Positions 58,140 through 64,000 of a stretch of 64,000 nucleotides of DNA are shown piece by piece (position 1 is the first letter of the stretch; each line of letters starts with the position of its first letter). The position numbers and the translations under genes were made by a program. Source of the stretch: Pseudomonas serboccidentalis. Its GTDB lineage: Bacteria > Pseudomonadota > Gammaproteobacteria > Pseudomonadales > Pseudomonadaceae. The notes beneath the pieces were generated by a model. It worked only from the letters and a program-made list of their open reading frames with translations, ran no database searches and had not been told where the DNA came from. The stretch covers positions 1,140,132 to 1,204,131 of the forward strand of contig NZ_CP101655.1 of assembly GCF_028830055.1 (NCBI RefSeq), written 5' to 3'.

Positions 58140-59489
58140 ATGTTTGCTTTCTTTCGTCCTGCCGCACATCAGGCTCCATTGCCTGAAGAAAAAATAGACA
58201 GCACTTACCGACGTCTGCGCTGGCAGATCTTCGCCGGTATCTTCTTTGGTTATGCGGGTTACTACCTGCTGCGCAAAAACTTCTCTCTGGCCATGCCGTA
58301 CCTGATCGACGAAGGCTACAGCCGTGGCGATCTGGGCCTGGCGATGTCGGCCATCGCGATTGCCTACGGTCTTTCCAAGTTCCTCATGGGCCTGGTGTCC
58401 GACCGTTCCAACCCGCGCTACTTCCTGCCGTTCGGCCTGCTGGTCTCAGCCGGGGTGATGTTCATTTTCGGTTTCGCGCCCTGGGCGACATCCAGCGTGA
58501 CCATGATGTTCATCCTGCTGTTCATCAACGGCTGGGCTCAAGGCATGGGCTGGCCACCAAGCGGACGCACCATGGTGCACTGGTGGTCGCAGAAAGAACG
58601 TGGCGGCGTGGTGTCGGTGTGGAACGTGGCGCATAACGTCGGCGGCGGTCTGATCGGTCCGCTGTTCCTGATCGGCATGGGCCTGTTCAACGACTGGCAC
58701 GCGGCGTTCTACGTGCCGGCAGCGGTGGCGCTGGGCGTGGCGGTGTTTGCCTTCATCACCATGCGCGACACCCCGCAATCGGTCGGCCTGCCGCCGATCG
58801 AGAAGTACAAGAACGATTACCCGGAAGGCTACGACGCCAGCCACGAAGACGAATTCAGCGCCAAGGAAATCTTCGTCAAATACGTGCTGCGCAACAAAAT
58901 GCTCTGGTACATCGCCATGGCCAACGTCTTCGTCTACCTGCTGCGCTACGGCGTACTGGACTGGGCGCCGACCTATCTCAAGGAAGCCAAGGGTTTCACC
59001 GTGGATAAAACCTCGTGGGCCTATTTCTTCTACGAGTGGGCGGGTATTCCGGGCACGCTGCTGTGCGGCTGGATGTCGGACAAGATCTTCCGTGGCAACC
59101 GTGGCCTGACCGGCATGGTGTTCATGGCGCTGGTGACCGTCGCGACACTGGTGTACTGGCTGAACCCGGCCGGCAACCCGACCGTGGACATGATCGCGCT
59201 GTTCTCGATCGGCTTCCTGATCTACGGCCCGGTGATGCTGATCGGTCTGCAGGCGCTGGAGCTGGCACCGAAGAAAGCCGCCGGTACGGCAGCAGGCTTC
59301 ACCGGTCTGTTCGGTTACTTGGGTGGTTCGGTCGCGGCGAGTGCGGCGATGGGTTACACCGTTGACCACTTTGGCTGGGACGGTGGTTTTGTGCTGCTGG
59401 TGGGCGCTTGCCTGCTGTCGATGGCCTTTCTGGCCCCGACGCTATGGCACAAGCAAGTCGCCAGTCAGAGCCGCGAAGCTGTCGCCTGA
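58140..59489 (+). CDS. glpT: Glycerol-3-phosphate/phosphate antiporter GlpT
   Basis: A 449-residue MFS transporter with 12 membrane segments. Substrate-binding arginines are at Arg45 ([15 protein letters not shown]) and Arg269 ([14 protein letters not shown]), exactly the E. coli GlpT numbering; the loop [17 protein letters not shown] near residue 80 and [19 protein letters not shown] near 125 are signature. It imports glycerol-3-phosphate in exchange for phosphate and, in other species, admits fosfomycin. Two GlpR-like operators precede it, while no glpR, glpD or glpF is in the window. Confidence 0.96.
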   Translation: MFAFFRPAAHQAPLPEEKIDSTYRRLRWQIFAGIFFGYAGYYLLRKNFSLAMPYLIDEGYSRGDLGLAMSAIAIAYGLSKFLMGLVSDRSNPRYFLPFGLLVSAGVMFIFGFAPWATSSVTMMFILLFINGWAQGMGWPPSGRTMVHWWSQKERGGVVSVWNVAHNVGGGLIGPLFLIGMGLFNDWHAAFYVPAAVALGVAVFAFITMRDTPQSVGLPPIEKYKNDYPEGYDASHEDEFSAKEIFVKYVLRNKMLWYIAMANVFVYLLRYGVLDWAPTYLKEAKGFTVDKTSWAYFFYEWAGIPGTLLCGWMSDKIFRGNRGLTGMVFMALVTVATLVYWLNPAGNPTVDMIALFSIGFLIYGPVMLIGLQALELAPKKAAGTAAGFTGLFGYLGGSVAASAAMGYTVDHFGWDGGFVLLVGACLLSMAFLAPTLWHKQVASQSREAVA

Positions 59490-60133
59490 TCGGCCTTTGC
59501 CTGACAGCGCTTGAGCCGCGCCTCCAGATTCCGGTCTGGCATGGCGTGGCTGCGCAGGGCGTGGGCGGTCTGCTCGACATAATCGCGAGTCGTACCGTAG
59601 CGCCCGCAAGCGCTTTCAAACACCTGGCTCAGCACATGATCCGGCAAGTTGCCGGCATAGCTGGGCAGGTGTCGCTCCAAAACAAACCCTAACGCCTGAA
59701 CCTGACTGCCATCTTCGAGCCGGCAGTTGAGCCAGTGTGGGCGATAGGACGGGAACGGCATTTCGCGTTTCCACAGCGCGTACAGCGCACTGTCGAGATT
59801 CTCTTCCGGCAGCCGATAGGCGAAGCCGCTGCACGAACCGCCACGATCCAGACCAAACACCAGCCCGGGCATTTCCGGCGTCCCGCGATGCTCGTGCGAC
59901 CACAAATACAGGCCGCGATGGTAGCCGTGGACTCGCCCGCGCACCCGCTCGACCGCCGAACACTCCGGACGCCAGATCAGCGAACCGTAGGCGAACAGCC
60001 ACACCGGCCCGCCCTTGTGGCGCGCCATGGTCGATTGCATGGAAGCGAGAAGTTGTTCGTGCGTCAGCTGCGGCCCAAGATCGAGCCGCGGAGGGTAAGC
60101 CAGGTTCAGAAAAGCGTTTTCAATGGCGCTCAT
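59465..60133 (-). CDS. ChaC-like gamma-glutamylcyclotransferase
   Basis: A 222-residue cytoplasmic protein. [11 protein letters not shown] near residue 44 is the phosphate/glycine-rich substrate loop, [32 protein letters not shown] (residues 61-93, pieces) follows, and the catalytic Glu lies in ALWKREMPF near 118. ChaC enzymes cleave glutathione to 5-oxoproline and Cys-Gly. It converges with glpT; the two coding ends overlap by 25 bases. Its upstream DNA is an unusual AT-rich patch. Confidence 0.92.
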   Translation of the reverse strand: MSAIENAFLNLAYPPRLDLGPQLTHEQLLASMQSTMARHKGGPVWLFAYGSLIWRPECSAVERVRGRVHGYHRGLYLWSHEHRGTPEMPGLVFGLDRGGSCSGFAYRLPEENLDSALYALWKREMPFPSYRPHWLNCRLEDGSQVQALGFVLERHLPSYAGNLPDHVLSQVFESACGRYGTTRDYVEQTAHALRSHAMPDRNLEARLKRCQAKADQATASRL

Positions 60134-60179
60134 GGCGAATAGCGTTCAGCTCCCCGCGGGTGAAGAATTACTTTATAGA

Positions 60180-60325
60180 ACGCACCGCTGTAACAATAAG
60201 GCACATATGTTTTAAGGCAATTTGAGTGCCATGGCACAGTTGTCAATTAATTGCCTGATGCATATATAACCTACCGATATTTATGCAATTACATAAATAC
60301 CGATCGGCTATATGGAGAGTTATAA
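60180..60325. other. AT-rich intergenic patch with a perfect palindrome
   Basis: This stretch is markedly richer in A and T than the roughly 60% GC around it. TATTTATG (60278-60285) and CATAAATA (60292-60299) are exact complements around CAATTA, and CCGAT flanks both sides. It lies upstream of the ChaC-like gene and downstream of the reductase stop (60330). It may hold the chaC promoter and an operator, with the palindrome about 150 bases before the start codon. No reading frame is seen. Confidence 0.5.
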
Positions 60326-60329
60326 AGAA

Positions 60330-61298
60330 TTACGACCGCGGCGCGTAAGCGAACACATCTGCGCGCATTTGATGAGCATCCATTCCCGCCTCGACCAGTG
60401 CGTCCAGCGTGCCGTAGACCATGGCCGGCGAGCCGCTGGCATAGACGTGCAGCGGTTTCAGATCGGGGAAATCCTCACACACCGCTTCGTGCAGCATGCC
60501 GCAGCGTCCTTCCCAACCGCACTGGTCGCTGACCACTTTGTGCAGGAACAGATTGGGCAGCTTCAGCCACTCATCCCAATGCTCGATTTCGTAGAAGTCT
60601 TCCGGACGACGCACGCCCCAGTACAGATGCACCGGATGCTTGAAGCCGGTGGCGCGGCAGTGCTCGATCAGGCTGTGTATCTGACCCATGCCGGTACCGG
60701 CGGCAATCAGTACCAGCGGTCCGTCAGGCAGTTCGGCCAGATGCGTATCGCCAAATGGCAGCTCAACACGCACCATTGCGTTGCGTTGCAGCTGTTCGAT
60801 CAGGCTCAGCGCACTGGCTTCGCGCGCCAGTACGTGGATTTCCAGATCACGCCCGCCGTGCGGCGCCGAGGCCATGGAGAACGCCGACTTCTCGCCGTTC
60901 TCACGCTCGATCATCAGATACTGCCCGGCGTGATAGCGCGGCGGCTTGCCGGCCGGCGCCCGCAGGCGCACGCGCCAGGTGTCGCCGCCGACATCCCGGC
61001 ATTCGATGACCTGACACGACAGGCTGCGCACCGGCAGTTCTCCCAGCGCGAGCACGCCATCCCACAGCAGGATGCAGTCTTCCAGCGGCTCGGCTATGCA
61101 AGTGTAGAACTCGCCGTGGTCATGCACCTTGCCGGCCTGCTCGACCCGGCCTTCCACCAGCAGCGCCGCACACACATGGCAATTGCCGTTGCGACAGCTT
61201 TGCGGGCAGTCGTAGCCCAGGCGCCGCGCGCCATCGAGAATCCGCTCGCCGGGCCGTATCTCAAGCACCGCTCCGGAGGGCTGCAGGGTTACACGCAT
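60330..61298 (-). CDS. Iron-sulfur flavoprotein reductase (ferredoxin plus FNR domains)
   Basis: A 322-residue electron-transfer protein. The start at 61298 shares one base with the ubiD stop (TGATG). Residues 1-85 form a plant-type 2Fe-2S ferredoxin with cluster cysteines in CPQSCRNGNCHVC and a later Cys; residues 95-320 form the FAD/NAD part (QYLMIERENGEKSAFSMAS, IAAGTGMGQIHSLIEH, VYASGSPAMV). This is the family annotated as CDP-6-deoxy-delta-3,4-glucoseen reductase or phenol-hydroxylase reductase. Coupled to ubiD, it may supply electrons to ubiquinone hydroxylation or to flavin reduction, but that is inference. Confidence 0.9.
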   Translation of the reverse strand: MRVTLQPSGAVLEIRPGERILDGARRLGYDCPQSCRNGNCHVCAALLVEGRVEQAGKVHDHGEFYTCIAEPLEDCILLWDGVLALGELPVRSLSCQVIECRDVGGDTWRVRLRAPAGKPPRYHAGQYLMIERENGEKSAFSMASAPHGGRDLEIHVLAREASALSLIEQLQRNAMVRVELPFGDTHLAELPDGPLVLIAAGTGMGQIHSLIEHCRATGFKHPVHLYWGVRRPEDFYEIEHWDEWLKLPNLFLHKVVSDQCGWEGRCGMLHEAVCEDFPDLKPLHVYASGSPAMVYGTLDALVEAGMDAHQMRADVFAYAPRS

Positions 61299-62764
61299 CA
61301 ATCTATTCCTAACTGATTCCAGATGGCATCGATCCGCTGGGTGACGGCGTCGTCCTTGACGATCACGCGGCCCCACTCGCGAGTGGTTTCGCCCGGCCAC
61401 TTGTGGGTGGCATCCAGGCCCATTTTCGACCCCAGGCCGGAGACCGGCGAGGCAAAGTCGAGGTAGTCGATCGGCGTGTTGTCGATCATCACCGTGTCGC
61501 GCTTGGGGTCCATGCGCGTGGTGATGGCCCAGATCACGTCGTTCCAGTCCCGGGCGTTGATATCGTCGTCAGTGACGATAACGAACTTGGTGTACATGAA
61601 CTGTCGCAAAAACGACCAGACGCCGAGCATCACGCGCTTGGCGTGCCCCGGATACGACTTCTTCATCGTCACCACGGCCATGCGGTACGAGCAGCCTTCC
61701 GGTGGCAGGTAGAAGTCGGTGATCTCCGGGAACTGCTTCTGCAGGATCGGCACGAACACTTCGTTCAGTGCCACGCCAAGGATCGCCGGCTCATCCGGCG
61801 GCCGGCCGGTGTAGGTGCTGTGGTAGATCGGTTTGATCCGGTGGGTGATGCGCTCGACGGTAAACACCGGGAAGCTGTCGACTTCGTTGTAGTAGCCGGT
61901 GTGGTCGCCGTACGGGCCTTCGTCGGCCATCTCGCCCGGGTGGATCACGCCTTCGAGGATGATCTCGGCGGTGGCTGGCACTTGCAGGTCGTTGCCGCGG
62001 CACTTGACCAGTTCGGTGCGGTTACCGCGCAGCAGACCGGCGAAAGCGTATTCGGAAAGGCTGTCCGGCACTGGCGTCACGGCACCGAGGATGGTCGCCG
62101 GGTCAGCGCCCAACGCTACAGACACCGGGAACGGCTGGCCCGGGTGCTTCTCGCACCATTCGCGGAAATCGAGAGCGCCGCCACGGTGGCTGAGCCAGCG
62201 CATGATCACCTTGTTGCGGCCGATCACTTGCTGACGGTAGATGCCGAGGTTCTGGCGATCCTTGTTCGGGCCTTTGGTGACGGTCAGGCCCCAGGTGATC
62301 AGCGGGCCGACGTCGCCGGGCCAGCAGGTCTGCACCGGCAGCATCGCCAGGTCGACATCGTCGCCTTCGATGACCACTTCCTGGCACACCGCGTCTTTGA
62401 CGACTTTCGGCGCCATCGAGATGATCTTGCGGAAGATCGGCAGTTTCGACCACGCGTCCTTCAAGCCCTTCGGCGGCTCCGGCTCCTTGAGGAAGGCCAG
62501 CAGCTTGCCGATCTCGCGCAGTTCGCTGACCGACTCGGCGCCCATGCCCATGGCCACCCGCTCGGGAGTGCCGAACAGGTTGCCGAGCACCGGAATATCG
62601 TAGCCGGTCGGTTTTTCGAACAGCAGCGCCGGGCCCTTGGCCCGCAGTGTGCGATCGCACACCTCGGTCATCTCCAGCACCGGCGAGACGGGAATCTGGA
62701 TGCGTTTCAACTCTCCGCGCTGCTCAAGCTGCTGCACGAAATCCCGAAGATCCTTGAATTTCAT
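61298..62764 (-). CDS. ubiD: 4-hydroxy-3-polyprenylbenzoate decarboxylase UbiD
   Basis: A 488-residue decarboxylase, the same length as E. coli UbiD when the ATG at 62764 ([20 protein letters not shown]) is used. [11 protein letters not shown] near residue 70, the prenylated-FMN site motifs [12 protein letters not shown] near 190 and [16 protein letters not shown] near 280, plus the C-terminal helix ending WNQLGID. It removes CO2 from the ubiquinone precursor using prenyl-FMN made by UbiX, not encoded here. It is transcribed together with the reductase at 60330. Confidence 0.97.
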   Translation of the reverse strand: MKFKDLRDFVQQLEQRGELKRIQIPVSPVLEMTEVCDRTLRAKGPALLFEKPTGYDIPVLGNLFGTPERVAMGMGAESVSELREIGKLLAFLKEPEPPKGLKDAWSKLPIFRKIISMAPKVVKDAVCQEVVIEGDDVDLAMLPVQTCWPGDVGPLITWGLTVTKGPNKDRQNLGIYRQQVIGRNKVIMRWLSHRGGALDFREWCEKHPGQPFPVSVALGADPATILGAVTPVPDSLSEYAFAGLLRGNRTELVKCRGNDLQVPATAEIILEGVIHPGEMADEGPYGDHTGYYNEVDSFPVFTVERITHRIKPIYHSTYTGRPPDEPAILGVALNEVFVPILQKQFPEITDFYLPPEGCSYRMAVVTMKKSYPGHAKRVMLGVWSFLRQFMYTKFVIVTDDDINARDWNDVIWAITTRMDPKRDTVMIDNTPIDYLDFASPVSGLGSKMGLDATHKWPGETTREWGRVIVKDDAVTQRIDAIWNQLGID

Positions 62765-62833
62765 TGACGATGGCACCCTCAAAATAGGCGTACATCCTAC
62801 CTGCTATGCTGGCCTGTGGCAGCCTGTCGCTGC

Positions 62834-64000
62834 TTACTTGGCTGCATTCGTCTGCGCTTTTCCAAGGTTTTCCCGGGCTTGCAGGCCGATAAACAGTGGC
62901 TCGAGGATCGGCGCGACAAAGCGCGCACCGACTTCGGACAAGTGATTGTCATCGGTGTACAGCGAATAACCGCCGAGTTCGGCGTGACACAGGCCCTTGT
63001 CATCACACAGCCGCGGCGCCGGATCGACCACCCGCACCGCCGGATCATCCTGCGCCAGCTGCGCGAACAACTGACTGATGAACACCTGACGCTTGTGGTG
63101 CGCCTCGACGTCCAGCCCGACGTCATCCACCGGGCGATCGAGCATCGCCAGACGCGTCAGCCGATACGGCGGACTGAAGGCTTGCAACGGCGCCTCTTTG
63201 ACCAACCACACGCGATGGCCGCCGGCACGCAATTGCACCACCCGGGCATGCAGGCCTTCAGCCAGACGTCGTTCGGCGTCGGCGCGGTCGTAACGGCCAT
63301 CAGGTGTTCTCAAGACGTGACCCAGATCGCCTTTGGCGTCGCCGTACAGGTACAGGCTCCAACGCGCGACCAGCACCACATCGCTGACGGATTGCGCCTT
63401 CAACCCCTGCTCGACCCGCTTGTTGAAGCGCGCACAAACACCGTCATGCTCCAGTCCATCGACCGGAATACAGCCGGGAGAGCTGGCCAGGATCACACTG
63501 ACGCCATGGGCTCTGGCACCGTCATCGAACACCGGGATCAGCGCGGTGGCGTGACTGTCACCCCAGACCATCGCCCGGGTCGGCAGATCCGTCACGCCGT
63601 AATGGCAGAACAGCTTGTCGTCCGGGGTCTTGTCGTCCGCCAGACACGCCATCAGCTCCGGCCGCCACTCGCGGCCCTTGGCGTATTGCAGTGCCTGCTC
63701 GGACAGGCGCCATGGCAGGCCATCGGTCCAGCGCAGGGATTGCCCGGCCAGACCGAGCACCAGAATGCCGCAAAAACCTGCCAGCAATACCTGACGACGC
63801 CCGGCCAGCAAACGCCGCTCACGGAACGGGGTTTCGATGAATTTCCACGACAGATAACCGAGCACCAGCGTCAGCAGGATCAAGCCAGCCGTGTCGAGCG
63901 CGCCCGGCTCATCGACACTGGCGTAGCTGGAAAACACGAACACCGGCCAGTGCCATAGGTACCAGGAATAGGAAATCAGACCGAGGCCGACCATCACCCG
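62834..64000 (-). CDS. OafA-type acyltransferase with SGNH domain, 5' end outside the window
   Basis: Only the 3' part (about 389 residues) is visible; the frame is open to the window edge. The visible N-terminus has the Acyltransferase-3 motif YSWYLWHWPVFVF and two membrane helices (near residues 35-50 and 68-85 of the visible part). From about residue 110 the SGNH domain follows: MVWGDSHATALIPVF holds the nucleophile Ser, and YTDDNHLSEVGARF the Asp-His pair, so the catalytic set is complete. Such proteins move acetyl groups across the inner membrane to O-antigen or other glycans. The gene downstream of rho in P. aeruginosa is similar in order. Confidence 0.9.
   Translation of the reverse strand, partial: RVMVGLGLISYSWYLWHWPVFVFSSYASVDEPGALDTAGLILLTLVLGYLSWKFIETPFRERRLLAGRRQVLLAGFCGILVLGLAGQSLRWTDGLPWRLSEQALQYAKGREWRPELMACLADDKTPDDKLFCHYGVTDLPTRAMVWGDSHATALIPVFDDGARAHGVSVILASSPGCIPVDGLEHDGVCARFNKRVEQGLKAQSVSDVVLVARWSLYLYGDAKGDLGHVLRTPDGRYDRADAERRLAEGLHARVVQLRAGGHRVWLVKEAPLQAFSPPYRLTRLAMLDRPVDDVGLDVEAHHKRQVFISQLFAQLAQDDPAVRVVDPAPRLCDDKGLCHAELGGYSLYTDDNHLSEVGARFVAPILEPLFIGLQARENLGKAQTNAAK

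Overview
The window is a contiguous piece of a GC-rich Pseudomonas chromosome, most likely the P. fluorescens group. The evidence is the gene content (spu polyamine cluster, ssuEADCBF with lsfA, argA/argE, gcvTHP, ubiI-ubiH-pepP-ygfB, zapA-6S RNA-ygfA, glpT, ubiD), gene order that matches what I recall of P. aeruginosa in several blocks, and many short inverted-repeat (REP-type) elements of the families typical of this group. Nothing looks like a prophage, plasmid, transposon, CRISPR array or antibiotic cluster. It is mainly core metabolism with a few accessory genes.

Layout: 1-5 kb holds the 3' end of a secreted protein gene, an alpha/beta hydrolase, a thioredoxin-like membrane protein and a penicillin/AHL-acylase-family enzyme. 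5-7 kb holds a GlxA-type AraC regulator divergent from an HD-domain hydrolase. 7-17.5 kb is the polyamine block: on the minus strand spuB-C-D-E-F-G-H (gamma-glutamyl-polyamine ligase, transaminase, two binding proteins, ATPase, two permeases), with a second ligase, spuI, divergent on the plus strand. No spuA hydrolase lies between them. A TetR regulator follows spuI. 18.5-27.2 kb is a sulfur-starvation block: ssuEADCBF for alkanesulfonate uptake and desulfonation, the 1-Cys peroxiredoxin LsfA, an OprD-family porin and, divergent from it, a lone taurine-type binding protein.

27-35 kb: argA and argE for arginine synthesis, a CYTH-CHAD triphosphatase, an Lrp-type regulator, a small unknown gene, an orphan GspE/PilB-type ATPase and a DUF2388 protein. 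35-41 kb: the glycine cleavage genes gcvT-gcvH and gcvP on the minus strand, split by an opposite-strand DegT/ArnB-like aminotransferase. 41-44 kb: iron(III) ABC permease and binding protein without an ATPase. 44-49 kb: ubiI, ubiH, pepP and ygfB on the minus strand, then divergent TIGR02449 gene, zapA, 6S RNA and 5-formyl-THF cyclo-ligase. 50-56 kb: an EVE-domain protein and a three-gene HlyD / double-ATPase-permease / ABC-2 permease exporter. 56-64 kb: a FliL-like secreted protein, quinone oxidoreductase, histidine phosphatase, glpT with two GlpR-like operators, ChaC-like protein, a ubiD-reductase operon and a truncated OafA-type acyltransferase.

Most coordinates use the start codon with the best ribosome binding site, which often differs from the longest possible reading frame. 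The most unusual items are the inverted aminotransferase gene splitting the glycine cleavage genes, the orphan taurine-type binding protein and porin beside ssu/lsfA, the absence of spuA, the hairpins placed exactly at the spuC-spuD and spuD-spuE junctions, and an AT-rich palindromic patch upstream of the ChaC-like gene. I did not find strong evidence for a previously undescribed multi-gene system.
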